Shown here: positions 38,056 through 47,119 of the stretch, in pieces
Position numbering within the stretch: position 1 is the stretch's first letter
How the letters are laid out: every line of letters begins with the position of its first letter
Made by a program: the position numbers and the translations under genes
The notes under the pieces: model-generated
Databases searched by the model: none
What the model saw: only the letters and a program-made list of their open reading frames with translations
What the model was told of the DNA's origin: nothing
From: Microbacterium sp. AK031
Lineage (GTDB): Bacteria; Actinomycetota; Actinomycetes; Actinomycetales; Microbacteriaceae
Direction: 5' to 3'
Assembly: GCF_024807145.1 (NCBI RefSeq)
Contig: NZ_JANUCA010000009.1
Location: 1-64,000, forward strand
DNA: 64,000 nt

Positions 38056-38885
38056 AGCGCCTCCACCACTCGCGCCAGCAGCGCCGAGATCACCGGCTCG
38101 GCCTCGCGACCGGCCTCGATGACCTCGGCGTGACTCAGCGGCGTCTTCTGGATGCCGGCGGCCAGGTTCGTGATCAGTGAGAAGCCCAGGATCTCCATGC
38201 CTGCTTCGCGAGCGGCGATCGCTTCGAGCGCCGTCGACATGCCCACGATGTGTCCGCCGATGGCCTTCGCCATCTGCACTTCGGCCGGCGTCTCGTAGTG
38301 GGGTCCGCGGAACTGCGTGTAGACGCCCTCGTCCAGCGACGGGTCGACGTTGCGGGCGATGTCGCGCAGCCGCGCCGAATACAGGTCGGTGAGGTCGACG
38401 AAGTTCGCGCCCTCCAAGGGGGAGTCCGCCGTCAGGTTGACGTGGTCGCTGATGAGCACCGGCTGGCCGGGCTTCCACGTCTCGCGGATGCCGCCTGCAC
38501 CGTTGGTGAGCACCATGATCCTCGCCCCTGTGGCGGCCGCGGTGCGCACGCTGTGCACGACGCGGCGCACTCCGTGGCCTTCGTAGTAGTGGGTGCGGGC
38601 GCCGATCACCAGCACGCGCGTGCCGGTGGGGGTGAGGATGCTGCGAAGCGTTCCGACGTGTCCCTCGAGCGCGGGCTTCGAGAAACCGGTCGCTTCGGTG
38701 GCAGGGATCGTGGCGACTGTCTCTCCGAGCAGGTCGGCGGCCTTGCCCCATCCGCTTCCGAGAGTGAGGGCGATGTCGTGCTTCTCAACGCCGCTGAGCC
38801 GCGCGATGTCTGCGGCTGCGAGGGCTGCGACCTGGAACGGGTCGGCGTTCGGATCGTCGAGAGGGTTGTCGTGAATGTCGGTCAT
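38052..38885 (-). CDS. punA: Purine nucleoside phosphorylase (trimeric type)
   Basis: A 277-residue enzyme splitting inosine and guanosine with phosphate into base and ribose 1-phosphate. LTLGSGWGKAADLL is the phosphate loop, RTHYYEGHG and LTNGAGGIRETWKPGQPVL carry the family signature, and GFSLITNLAAG contains the conserved Asn of the purine site. The trimeric (PNP class II/PunA) type is clear from GPHYETPAEVQMAKAIG. It is translationally coupled to the mutase that uses its product. Confidence 0.95.
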   Translation of the reverse strand: MTDIHDNPLDDPNADPFQVAALAAADIARLSGVEKHDIALTLGSGWGKAADLLGETVATIPATEATGFSKPALEGHVGTLRSILTPTGTRVLVIGARTHYYEGHGVRRVVHSVRTAAATGARIMVLTNGAGGIRETWKPGQPVLISDHVNLTADSPLEGANFVDLTDLYSARLRDIARNVDPSLDEGVYTQFRGPHYETPAEVQMAKAIGGHIVGMSTALEAIAAREAGMEILGFSLITNLAAGIQKTPLSHAEVIEAGREAEPVISALLARVVEAL

Positions 38886-38944
38886 GGATCCACTCTAAGG
38901 AGTGGTGACGGTGACACACTCAGGATTGCGGAAGAATGGGAGTC

Positions 38945-40384
38945 ATGTCTTCCACTCCATTCGAGCGCACTCAGCGGGTTGCCGTCCTCGGCGGCGGTCC
39001 CGGCGGTTACGAAGCGGCGCTCGCCGCTGCCCAGCTCGGTGCCGAGGTGACACTCGTGGAGCGCGTCGGCGTCGGAGGCTCGGCGGTGCTCACCGACGTG
39101 GTGCCGTCGAAGAGTCTGATCGCCACGGCCGACGCGGCTGTCGCGATCTCTGAGGCGAGTGACCTCGGAGTGCAGTTCTACGCGAAGGGCGCAGGCGGGA
39201 AGCCGCTCAAGCCCGAGATCGCGATCAACCTCGCTGCGGTCAACAAGCGTCTGCTCGCTCTCGCGGGGCAGCAGTCGGAGGATATGCGCGAGACGCTGCT
39301 CGAGGCCGGCGTTCGCATCCTGTCCGGTCACGGGCGGCTCGAGGGCGCCAACGCGATCGTGGTCGCCACCGGCCCCGGCGGCACCGACTTCGATCGCGTC
39401 GAGGCCGACACCATCATCGTGTCGGTCGGCGCATCACCGCGCGAGCTCGACAGCGCGAAGCCGGATGGCACGCGCATCCTGACCTGGACGCAGCTGTACG
39501 ATATGAAGGCTCTGCCCGAGCACCTCATCGTGGTCGGCTCCGGCGTCACCGGGGCGGAGTTCGCCTCCGCATACATGAACCTCGGCGCCAAGGTGACGCT
39601 CGTCTCCAGTCGCGATCAGGTGCTGCCCGGTGAGGATCAGGATGCTGCGCGGGTGCTGGAGAAGGTCTTCAAGCGAGGCGGCATGACTGTGCTGTCCAAG
39701 TCACGCGCCGACAAGGTGGAGCGCACCGACACCGGTGTGCTCGTGACGCTCTCAGACGGGCGTACCGTCGAGGGCAGCCACTGTCTGATGGCGGTCGGCT
39801 CGATCCCCAACACCGCGGGGGTCGGTCTGGAAGAGGCGGGCGTCGAGCTCACGGAGTCGGGTCACGTACGCGTCAACCGCGTCGCCCGCGCCTCAGTGCC
39901 GAACATCTACGCCGTCGGCGACTGCACGAACTTCATGCCGCTGGCATCCGTCGCATCCATGCAGGGACGCACCGCCGTGTTCCACGCGCTGGGCGACATC
40001 GTCATCCCGCTCGAGAAGATCAAGGTCACCTCGAACATCTTCACCGCCCCCGAGATCGCCACGGTCGGCTGGGGTGAGAAGGACGTCGAGGACGGCGTGG
40101 CCGACGGGCTCGTATACAAGCTGCCGCTGGCCGCTAACCCGCGCGCGAAGATGATGGGCATCAAGGATGGCTTCGTGAAGATCATCGCCCGCAAGGGCTC
40201 AGGCACCGTCATCGGCGGTGTCATCGTGGCGCCGAAGGCATCGGAGCTGATCTATCCGATCGCCGTGGCCGTGGAACGTCGCCTCACGGTCGACCAGGTC
40301 TCACGCGTGTTCGCCGCCTACCCGTCGCTGTCTTCGAGCATCACGGATGCGTCCCGCGCGATGCACCTGGTGAACATCAGCTAG
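38945..40384 (+). CDS. lpdA: LpdA-type NAD(P)H:quinone reductase (lipoamide-dehydrogenase-like, no redox disulfide)
   Basis: A 479-residue flavoprotein disulfide-reductase family member. FAD motif GGGPGGYEAALAAAQLG, NAD motif VVGSGVTGAEFASAYMNLG, a second FAD motif NIYAVGDCTN and a dimer interface domain at the end are present. Where lipoamide dehydrogenases have CxxxxC, this protein reads GVGGSAVLTDVVPSKS, so it cannot use disulfide chemistry. That fits Mycobacterium LpdA (Rv3303c), a quinone reductase. The ATG at 38945 has GGAAG ten bases upstream; 38936 would add three residues. Confidence 0.88.
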   Translation: MSSTPFERTQRVAVLGGGPGGYEAALAAAQLGAEVTLVERVGVGGSAVLTDVVPSKSLIATADAAVAISEASDLGVQFYAKGAGGKPLKPEIAINLAAVNKRLLALAGQQSEDMRETLLEAGVRILSGHGRLEGANAIVVATGPGGTDFDRVEADTIIVSVGASPRELDSAKPDGTRILTWTQLYDMKALPEHLIVVGSGVTGAEFASAYMNLGAKVTLVSSRDQVLPGEDQDAARVLEKVFKRGGMTVLSKSRADKVERTDTGVLVTLSDGRTVEGSHCLMAVGSIPNTAGVGLEEAGVELTESGHVRVNRVARASVPNIYAVGDCTNFMPLASVASMQGRTAVFHALGDIVIPLEKIKVTSNIFTAPEIATVGWGEKDVEDGVADGLVYKLPLAANPRAKMMGIKDGFVKIIARKGSGTVIGGVIVAPKASELIYPIAVAVERRLTVDQVSRVFAAYPSLSSSITDASRAMHLVNIS

Positions 40385-40394
40385 ATCTTCGACC

Positions 40395-40439
40395 CTTCGA
40401 CAGGCTCAGGGATCGAACCGGCCGATGAGCCTGTCGAAG
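40395..40439. terminator. Bidirectional hairpin TTCGACAGGCTCA between convergent lpdA and accA3
   Basis: CTTCGACAGGCTCA and TGAGCCTGTCGAAG are exact 14-bp arms around a 17-base loop. It lies between two convergent stops. The arm sequence is one I remember as a recurring intergenic motif in many high-GC genomes, so this may be a dispersed repeat used as terminator. Confidence 0.8.
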
Positions 40440-40447
40440 CGTTCGTG

Positions 40448-42214
40448 TCAGGAGATCAGCAGCAGCTGATGGCCCGAAGAGACCGTGGTGCCGGCAGTCG
40501 CATTGATGCCGCCGATCACGCCGTCCTTGTGCGCCTGCAACGGCTGCTCCATCTTCATCGCCTCGAGCACGACCACCAGATCGCCCTTGACGACGTGCTG
40601 ACCCTCTTCGACTGCGACCTTCACGACCGTGGCCTGCATGGGCGACTTCACGGCGTCGCCCGAGGCGCCGGCCGAAACCGAAGTGGCGTGGCTGCGCCGT
40701 GATGGTGGTACGGCGGCCGGGCGGCCGGAGACGCCGCTGGCCACCGCGACGCGGTCAGGCAGGCTGACTTCGAGGCGCTTGCCTGCGACCTCGACGACCA
40801 CGGTGTGGCGGCTCTCAGGGGACGAGGGGGCCTCCAGCTCGCCGTCCCAGGCGGGGATGTCGTTGTCGAACTCGGTCTCGATCCAGCGGGTGAAGATGCC
40901 GAAGGTGCCGTTCTCCGCAGTGAAGGCGGGATCGCGCACCACCTTGCGGTGGAAGGGGATGACGGTCGGGAGCCCGGCGACCTCGAACTCGTCCAGGGCG
41001 CGGCGGGCGCGCTCGAGCGCTTCGGCGCGGTCGCGACCTGTGACGATGATCTTCGCCAGCAACGAGTCGAATGCCCCCGAGACGGCGTCGCCGGCCGTTA
41101 CGCCGGAATCCAGGCGGATGCCGGGGCCGCCGAACGTCTTGAAGACATGGATGGGGCCGGGCTGGGGGAGGAACCCTCGCCCAGGGTCCTCGCCGTTGAT
41201 GCGGAACTCGAACGAGTGGCCAGTGGGCGTCGGGTCGTCGTAGTCGATGGTGCCGCCGGCCGCGATGCGGAACTGCTCGCGCACCAGATCGATGCCGGTG
41301 ATCTCTTCGGAGACGGGGTGCTCGACCTGCAGGCGGGTGTTCACCTCGAGGAACGACACCGTGCCGTCGGCGCCGATGAGGAACTCGCAGGTGCCGGCGC
41401 CGACGTAGCCGACCTCTTTGAGGATCGCCTTGGACGACTCGTAGAGCTGACGGTTCTGCTCTTCGGTGAGGAAGGGCGCCGGAGCCTCTTCCACGAGCTT
41501 CTGGTGGCGGCGCTGCAGTGAACAGTCGCGGGTGGAGATGACGACGACGTTGCCTTCGGCATCCGCAAGGCACTGCGTCTCGACGTGACGCGGCTTGTCG
41601 AGGTACTTCTCCACGAAGCACTCGCCACGGCCGAAGGCCGCAACGGCTTCGCGGGTCGCCGACTCGAACAGCTCGGCGACCTCGTCGAGTTCACGCGCGA
41701 CTTTGAGCCCGCGCCCGCCACCGCCGTAGGCGGCCTTGATGGCAATCGGCAGACCGAACTCCTTCGCGAATGCGACGACCTCGTCTGCGGTCTCGACAGG
41801 ACCGGGAGTGCCCGGAGCGAGCGGCGCGCCGACCTTCTCGGCGACGTGGCGTGCGGTGACCTTGTCTCCGAGCGACTCGATCGCCTCGGGCGACGGACCG
41901 ATCCAGATCATGCCTGCGCCGATCACGGCGCGTGCGAACTCGGCGTTCTCGGCGAGGAAGCCGTAGCCGGGGTGGACGGCGTCGGCGCCGGCGCGGCGAG
42001 CGATGGAGAGGATCTTGTCGATCTGCAGGTAGGTGGTGGCGCTGGTGTCGCCGTCGAGGGAGTACGCCTCGTCTGCGAGACGGGCGTGCAGCGCGTCGCG
42101 ATCCTGGTCGGCGTAGACGGCGACGGAGCCGATCCCGGAGTCACGGGCGGCGCGGATGATGCGTACGGCGATCTCGCCGCGGTTCGCGATGAGGACCTTG
42201 GCGATAGCAGGCAT
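40448..42214 (-). CDS. accA3: Acyl-CoA carboxylase alpha subunit: biotin carboxylase plus biotin carrier
   Basis: A 588-residue biotin protein. The biotin carboxylase domain (about 1-450) starts [20 protein letters not shown], has the glycine-rich ATP loop [19 protein letters not shown] and [14 protein letters not shown]. The biotinyl domain at the end has [11 protein letters not shown] with the biotin lysine at 554. With AccD (47596) and AccE (47378) it carboxylates acetyl- or propionyl-CoA for fatty and mycolic-type lipid synthesis. The ATG at 42214 is preferred to a start 17 codons upstream. Confidence 0.95.
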   Translation of the reverse strand: MPAIAKVLIANRGEIAVRIIRAARDSGIGSVAVYADQDRDALHARLADEAYSLDGDTSATTYLQIDKILSIARRAGADAVHPGYGFLAENAEFARAVIGAGMIWIGPSPEAIESLGDKVTARHVAEKVGAPLAPGTPGPVETADEVVAFAKEFGLPIAIKAAYGGGGRGLKVARELDEVAELFESATREAVAAFGRGECFVEKYLDKPRHVETQCLADAEGNVVVISTRDCSLQRRHQKLVEEAPAPFLTEEQNRQLYESSKAILKEVGYVGAGTCEFLIGADGTVSFLEVNTRLQVEHPVSEEITGIDLVREQFRIAAGGTIDYDDPTPTGHSFEFRINGEDPGRGFLPQPGPIHVFKTFGGPGIRLDSGVTAGDAVSGAFDSLLAKIIVTGRDRAEALERARRALDEFEVAGLPTVIPFHRKVVRDPAFTAENGTFGIFTRWIETEFDNDIPAWDGELEAPSSPESRHTVVVEVAGKRLEVSLPDRVAVASGVSGRPAAVPPSRRSHATSVSAGASGDAVKSPMQATVVKVAVEEGQHVVKGDLVVVLEAMKMEQPLQAHKDGVIGGINATAGTTVSSGHQLLLIS

Positions 42215-42232
42215 GAATGTCAGCCTAGCGAG

Positions 42233-42244
42233 ATCGACGTCGAT
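42233..42244. promoter_or_regulatory. 12-bp palindrome upstream of accA3 (candidate operator)
   Basis: ATCGACGTCGAT is a perfect palindrome 19 bases before the accA3 start and next to an AT-rich AATTTT. Its 10-bp core is the same as in the sdhC/manC palindrome at 14755-14764. Confidence 0.4.
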
Positions 42245-42307
42245 AATTTTGACGGCTCTCCACAAGAAACTCGCGAGAACGTGGCGGGATCTCTACGAGC
42301 GGGGTCC

Positions 42308-42955
42308 CTATGACCAGAGATCCGTCCACGTGACGCCCAGTTCGGCGGCGAGTCGGCGGATCGTCGAAAGGGACATGCCGACGACCGTCGACGGATCGCC
42401 CTCGACGCGGGTGATGAACGCGCCGCCGAGACTGTCGACCGTGAACGCGCCGGCGACGTGCAGCGGCTCGCCGCTCGCGACGTAGGCGGCGATCTCGCCG
42501 TCTGTGATGTCATCGGCGAAGGTGACGGATGCCTCGGCGATGGCTGTGGCTTCCCGTGGTTCGGCGCCGGGTCGTACGTGGAACACGGAGTGCCCGGAGT
42601 GCAGGATGCCGGTCGCCCCGCGCATCTCGTGCCACCGCCGGGTCGCCTCCTCCGGTGTGTAGGGCTTGCCGTACACACGGCCGTTCAGCTCGAACATCGA
42701 ATCGCCGCCGATCACGAGTCCATCGAAATCGGGTTCCTCCGACGAGAGGCGATGCGCCACGTCTGCTGCCTTGGCACGTGCGAGCAGCAGCACGAGCTCG
42801 GCGGGCGGGAGGTCGGCGCCTCGCTCTGCTCCGGCCGCGGCGGCGATGGCGTCCTCGTCCGTCTGCGGGGCGCGGGTGAGCGGCTCGATCCCGGCCTGGC
42901 GCAGCAGCATGAGACGAGCGGGGGAGGTGGAGGCCAGGCATACACGCATGTCCAT
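42308..42955 (-). CDS. maf: Maf-family nucleotide pyrophosphatase
   Basis: A 215-residue house-cleaning nucleotide hydrolase. The phosphate-binding opening CLASTSPARLMLLRQAGI matches the (S/A)xSxxR motif, VIGGDSMFELNGRVYGKP contains the catalytic Asp region, and HSGHSVFHV follows. Maf proteins hydrolyse dTTP, UTP or modified nucleotides. Several close starts exist (42958 GTG, 42955 ATG, 42949 ATG). Its place between accE and accA3 is conserved in actinobacteria, although here four plus-strand genes intervene on the accE side. Confidence 0.92.
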   Translation of the reverse strand: MDMRVCLASTSPARLMLLRQAGIEPLTRAPQTDEDAIAAAAGAERGADLPPAELVLLLARAKAADVAHRLSSEEPDFDGLVIGGDSMFELNGRVYGKPYTPEEATRRWHEMRGATGILHSGHSVFHVRPGAEPREATAIAEASVTFADDITDGEIAAYVASGEPLHVAGAFTVDSLGGAFITRVEGDPSTVVGMSLSTIRRLAAELGVTWTDLWS

Positions 42956-42972
42956 CACCGTATCCTGGAGGG

Positions 42973-44172
42973 ATGACTTCTTCTGCGGGCCAGACGCTCG
43001 ACCTCGACATCACCGGTATCGCGCACGGTGGCACCTTCATCGCCCGTCACGAAGGTCGTGTGGTGTTCGTCTCGGATGCCGTTCCCGGTGAGCGCGTTCG
43101 TGCCCGCGTGACCGATGGTGCGAAGTCGTCGTTCTGGCGGGCCGAGACGATCGAGGTGCTCGAGGAATCGCCGCATCGCCGGCCGCATGTGTGGAAGGAA
43201 GCCGACGTCTCGCGTGAGCCGGCGGACCGGGCCGGAGGCGCGGATCTCGGACACATCGACCTCGCGCATCAGCGCACGCTCAAGCGTCAGGTGCTCACCG
43301 AGGCGCTCGACAAGTTCGCCGGCTCCGGTCTCGAAGCCCCTGAGATCATGCCGATCGACGACAGCGATGGCACCGGCTGGCGCACCCGCGTCTCGCTGCA
43401 TGTGGACGATGACGGCGTGGTCGGACCCTTCGCGGCACGCAGCCACCGGGTGATCCCAGTGCAGTCGCATCCGCTGGCACGTCGCCGCGTCGCGGCCGAG
43501 GCGCTCTCCTTGCGCAACGCCAAGCCCGGTCGCATCGACCTCGTGCAGGACGCAGACGGCAAGGTGCACGTCATCCGCCGCCCGGCCCGAGGCAAGCGTC
43601 CGGCATCCGAGGTCATCAAGGAGCAGGTGGGGGAGCGCACCTTCCGTGTGGACGTCGACGGGTTCTGGCAGGTTCACGCCCGCGCCGCCGACACGCTCGA
43701 CACCGCGGTGCGCTCGGTCCTCGAGGGCCGCATCGATCCTGCCAAGACGCACCTCGACCTGTACGGCGGGGTGGGGCTCTTCGCCGCCTCGCTCGCAGAG
43801 CTGGGAGCGACCGACCTCGTCACGGTGGAATCGAGCAGCCGCGCGACCGAGCACGCGAAGCACAATCTCGACCCGTTCGACGTCGCCGCCGTCACCGACC
43901 GCGTCGATCGCTATCTGACTGGGCTTCCATCGGGAATGCAGGCAGGCGCCGTCGTGCTGGATCCGCCGCGCGCGGGTGCAGGACGCGTCGTCGTGGAGGG
44001 CGTGCACGCCCTCAACCCCGATGCGATCGTCTATGTCGCCTGCGATCCGGTGGCTCTGGCCCGCGATCTCGGCACATTCCGTGGTCTCGGCTGGAACGTC
44101 GAGTCTCTGCAGGGGTTTGACCTGTTCCCGCACTCGCATCATTTCGAGGTCATCGCGCTGCTCAGCCGGTGA
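42973..44172 (+). CDS. TrmA/RlmD-like 23S rRNA/tRNA (uracil-5-)-methyltransferase
   Basis: A 399-residue SAM-dependent RNA methyltransferase. An N-terminal TRAM-like RNA-binding domain (residues 1-62, LDLDITGIAHGGTFIARHEG) is followed by a middle domain and the Rossmann core with HLDLYGGVGLFAASLAELG. The catalytic region reads VVLDPPRAGAGR, then YVACDPVALARDL with the nucleophilic cysteine, and ends SHHFEVIALL with the base glutamate. No Fe-S cysteine set (CxxxxxCxxC) is present before the core, unlike RlmD. It is head to head with maf, 17 bases apart. Confidence 0.9.
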   Translation: MTSSAGQTLDLDITGIAHGGTFIARHEGRVVFVSDAVPGERVRARVTDGAKSSFWRAETIEVLEESPHRRPHVWKEADVSREPADRAGGADLGHIDLAHQRTLKRQVLTEALDKFAGSGLEAPEIMPIDDSDGTGWRTRVSLHVDDDGVVGPFAARSHRVIPVQSHPLARRRVAAEALSLRNAKPGRIDLVQDADGKVHVIRRPARGKRPASEVIKEQVGERTFRVDVDGFWQVHARAADTLDTAVRSVLEGRIDPAKTHLDLYGGVGLFAASLAELGATDLVTVESSSRATEHAKHNLDPFDVAAVTDRVDRYLTGLPSGMQAGAVVLDPPRAGAGRVVVEGVHALNPDAIVYVACDPVALARDLGTFRGLGWNVESLQGFDLFPHSHHFEVIALLSR

Positions 44173-44200
44173 GTTCTCAGCCGATCGATAGGGTGGAGCC

Positions 44201-44863
44201 ATGAGCAGGGTCGCACTCATCGATGATCACGAGTCCGTTCGTCTCGGGCTCGAGCTCGCATGCGAGCGCGACGGTGCACAGACGGTCGTCTTCTCCGGCA
44301 GCACGGTCGGCTCGTATCTCGGCTGGCGCGCCGCGACGAGCTCCGCTCCGGCTGATGTCGTCGTGCTCGATCTCACGCTCGGAGACGGCACCACGGTGAC
44401 CGAGAACGTGGGCACTCTCGTCGCGGACGGTGCCAGCGTCGTGATCCACAGCGTCGCCGATCGCCCTGCTGCGGTGCGTGAAGCGCTCGCCGCCGGTGCC
44501 GCCGGTGTCGTGAGTAAATCCTCCGCGTTGGATGACGTGCTCGATGCGATCCGCACGGTTGCACGTGGCGAAGCGCTCAACAACGTCGAATGGGCGAGCG
44601 CTGTCGAGGGCGACCGCGCTTTCGCGGACGCGCAGCTGTCGGTCCGTGAGCGTGAGGTGCTGCGCCTGTATGCCGCCGGATTGCCGCTGAAGGTCGTGGC
44701 TGAGCGGCTCGGCGTCGCATATTCCACGGCGAAGGAGAACATCACCCGTGTGCGGGTGAAGTACGTCGAGGTCGGTCGGCCAGCACCGACCAAGGTCGAC
44801 CTGCTGCGCCGCGCGATGGAGGACGGAATCGTGGCGGCCGACGGGGCCACGAATGTCGGCTGA
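44201..44863 (+). CDS. LuxR/NarL-type response regulator
   Basis: A 220-residue regulator. The receiver domain has the acidic pair in LIDDHESVRLG, the phosphoaspartate Asp57 in VVVLDLTLGDG and the lysine in GVVSKSS. The C-terminal helix-turn-helix contains LSVREREVLRLYAAGLPLK and VAYSTAKENITRVRVKY, a LuxR domain with an unusual second half. It overlaps the sensor kinase gene by 11 bases. The target genes are not known. Confidence 0.92.
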   Translation: MSRVALIDDHESVRLGLELACERDGAQTVVFSGSTVGSYLGWRAATSSAPADVVVLDLTLGDGTTVTENVGTLVADGASVVIHSVADRPAAVREALAAGAAGVVSKSSALDDVLDAIRTVARGEALNNVEWASAVEGDRAFADAQLSVREREVLRLYAAGLPLKVVAERLGVAYSTAKENITRVRVKYVEVGRPAPTKVDLLRRAMEDGIVAADGATNVG

Positions 44864-46088
44864 CACCGTCCTCGGGGACGCCTGGAGTCGGATTCCGTCG
44901 CCGGGCACTGCAGATACAGCGTTCGAACGCTTCACCGGGAAGCGGATGGAGCGCATCCTCGCAACGGTCGTGGCCATCGGCTCCGCTGCGCTGGGGACGC
45001 AGGCGATGTTCGCCGCTGTCGGAAGCATGTCGGCTGGGAGCTCTGCCGTTCATGTCGTCCTGCTGGTCATCGTGTACATCCCGTTGATCGCGATGCTGGT
45101 CGCGTGTGTGGTCGGCCGCGGGGCGCGGCTGACCTCAGGGGCCTTCGCCGTCGTCTATCTGGTGGCACTGGCGATCTGGCCGCTCACGGTGGGCGCCGGC
45201 GATCATCGAGCGATCAACCAGCCGTGGATCTTCTTCCTGGTGAACGTCGGTGTGGCGGCGGCGATGCTCGCGTTCCCCGTCCGCATTCAGATGATCTGGG
45301 CCATCTGTGTTCCTCTCGTGTACGGGTACGTACGCCTCGTTGAGGGCGAGTTCACCGGATCGTTCTGGACGAGCACGGCGTTCGATGTCTCATTCACGCT
45401 GATCCTCGGCGTGGTCATCCTCTCCCTCGGATGGATGTTCCGCTCCGTCGCTGCCGGTGTCGATGATGCGCGCGGGCGAGCTGTCGCCTCATACGCGGGT
45501 GCCGCTGCCGCCGCCGCGGCGGAGGAGGAGCGCGTGGCCATGGCGGCGCTCATGCACGACAGCGTGCTCGCGGCCCTGATCGCGGCCGAGCGGGCCGACA
45601 CCGATCGCGCGCGTGACCTGGCCGTAGCCATGGCACGAGAGGCTCTGACGCGCCTCGCCAATACGGAGGCAGCGGTGGCGCACGAAGGCAGCGATGAGCC
45701 GGTGGGCACGGCGCAGATCGTCATCGAGATGCGCAGAGCGCTGTCGGAGCTCGGGGCGGATGCGATCGTCGAAGAGCGCGGATCTGCTGGCCTCGTTCCC
45801 GGTCGCGTCGCTCGCGCTGTGGTGCTGGCCGGGCGGCAGGCGATCGGCAACGCGGTCACCCACGCTCACGGCAGGGGGCTGCACCTCATCGTGGAAGGAC
45901 GCGACGACGAGGGGCTCACAGTGACGGTGACGGATGCCGGCGATGGTTTCGACATCGACGCGATCGGTGAGGACCGGCTCGGCATCCGTGCATCCATCGT
46001 CGCGCGGATGGCGGGCGTCGCGGGCACTGCCACGATCGATTCCGACGACGGCGGCACCACTGTCGTTCTGGGGTGGATGCGCGAATGA
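44853..46088 (+). CDS. Sensor histidine kinase (HisKA_3-like), membrane-bound
   Basis: A 411-residue sensor. Residues 35-200 contain five or six hydrophobic segments with short loops and no large external domain, so it should sense the membrane or an intramembrane partner. A helix rich in Ala/Glu leads to the phosphohistidine in MAALMHDSVLAALIAAERAD (His235), a short H-box. The ATPase domain has GRQAIGNAVTHAHGRG (N box), VTDAGDGFDID (G1) and DRLGIRASIVARM. It overlaps both neighbours, so all three are made together. Confidence 0.9.
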   Translation: MSADTVLGDAWSRIPSPGTADTAFERFTGKRMERILATVVAIGSAALGTQAMFAAVGSMSAGSSAVHVVLLVIVYIPLIAMLVACVVGRGARLTSGAFAVVYLVALAIWPLTVGAGDHRAINQPWIFFLVNVGVAAAMLAFPVRIQMIWAICVPLVYGYVRLVEGEFTGSFWTSTAFDVSFTLILGVVILSLGWMFRSVAAGVDDARGRAVASYAGAAAAAAAEEERVAMAALMHDSVLAALIAAERADTDRARDLAVAMAREALTRLANTEAAVAHEGSDEPVGTAQIVIEMRRALSELGADAIVEERGSAGLVPGRVARAVVLAGRQAIGNAVTHAHGRGLHLIVEGRDDEGLTVTVTDAGDGFDIDAIGEDRLGIRASIVARMAGVAGTATIDSDDGGTTVVLGWMRE

Positions 46089-47119
46089 ACCGCTCTGTCC
46101 GTAGCGTCGCGACCTCGCTCGCGGTCGGCTTCGCCGTGTACTTCGCGGCGCGAGCCGTGTGGTGGACAGTGCAGCCCGCCGTTCCGCTGCTCATGGTGGC
46201 GGCGATCCTCCTGTATCTGGTCGTCATGGTGGCGACGGTGCTGCTCGAGATGCCGAAGGGCCCGCAGCTGCCGCGGTGGTGGGCTGCCGTCGCAGTCGTC
46301 GCCGCTGCGCTGATCCCCTTCATGGCGAGCGGATCCATGCCGCTCGCATACCGGACGGCTCCGTTCGCGACATGGTACATCGGTGCTCTGGGGCTGCTCG
46401 CTGTCGTGTGCATCGTCCGCAGACGCATCATCGCCGGGTGGCTGGTGCTCGCAGCGCTCACCGTCTCGTCGACTGTCTGCCTCGGTCCGATGGTGTCGCT
46501 CGAGTTGGGGTTGGTCGGCTCGATGATGTGGACGGTCGTGGCGCAGCTCCTCGTTCTGTTCTGGGACCGTGCGGTGCGCGACACCGAGCATCTGGCGGAT
46601 ATCCAGCAGGCGGTATCGGCATGGCACGCGACTCAGCTCGTGCGCCAGCGTGAGCGCCGTGTCCGCGTGAAGTACGCTCTCGGAGTCGCAGGCCCGGTGC
46701 TCACCAGGACCGTTGCGGCTCATGGGCGTCTCACGGATGAGGAGCGCCTGGAGGCGCGACTCGCTGAGGGGCGGTTGCGCGACGAACTGCGAGGCGCGAG
46801 CCTGCTCAATGACGCGGTGCGCGACGCGATCCAGCAGGCGCGGCTGCGCGGGGCGACGGTGACCGTCTTCGATGAGGGCGGTCTGGATGAGCTGGATGAG
46901 GATCGCCGGACGCAGATCCGCGACGAGCTTGCTCGTGTCCTCAGGAGCGCCGAGGCGGGTCGGGTGATCATCCGTGCGGCGCGTGATCCGCAGACCGCCG
47001 TGACGGTAGTGGGCCGCTCCGGTTCGGGCGATTCGTCGGATGAGGACTCTGTCGGGCTGTGGCACGAGATTCCGCGAGAATCCGCAACGGATGCCGCGCG
47101 CGCCAGCAGCAGCGACTGA
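46085..47119 (+). CDS. Membrane protein with cytoplasmic domain, third gene of the two-component operon
   Basis: A 344-residue protein starting in an ATGA overlap with the kinase. Residues 5-165 hold five or so hydrophobic segments. The cytoplasmic part (about 170-344) is mostly helical: RQRERRVRVKYALGVAG, then LEARLAEGRLRDELRGAS and LNDAVRDAIQQARLRGATVT, then a region VIIRAARDPQTAVTVVGRSG. The layout looks like a histidine kinase that has lost the phosphohistidine and the ATPase N and G boxes. I recognise no named family; it could be a regulator or co-sensor of the kinase. Confidence 0.8.
   Translation: MNRSVRSVATSLAVGFAVYFAARAVWWTVQPAVPLLMVAAILLYLVVMVATVLLEMPKGPQLPRWWAAVAVVAAALIPFMASGSMPLAYRTAPFATWYIGALGLLAVVCIVRRRIIAGWLVLAALTVSSTVCLGPMVSLELGLVGSMMWTVVAQLLVLFWDRAVRDTEHLADIQQAVSAWHATQLVRQRERRVRVKYALGVAGPVLTRTVAAHGRLTDEERLEARLAEGRLRDELRGASLLNDAVRDAIQQARLRGATVTVFDEGGLDELDEDRRTQIRDELARVLRSAEAGRVIIRAARDPQTAVTVVGRSGSGDSSDEDSVGLWHEIPRESATDAARASSSD

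Noticed and set aside
38945..40384. LpdA as a broken lipoamide dehydrogenase because the CxxxxC motif is missing
   Set aside because: The rest of the protein is intact and the same loss is characteristic of LpdA-type quinone reductases.
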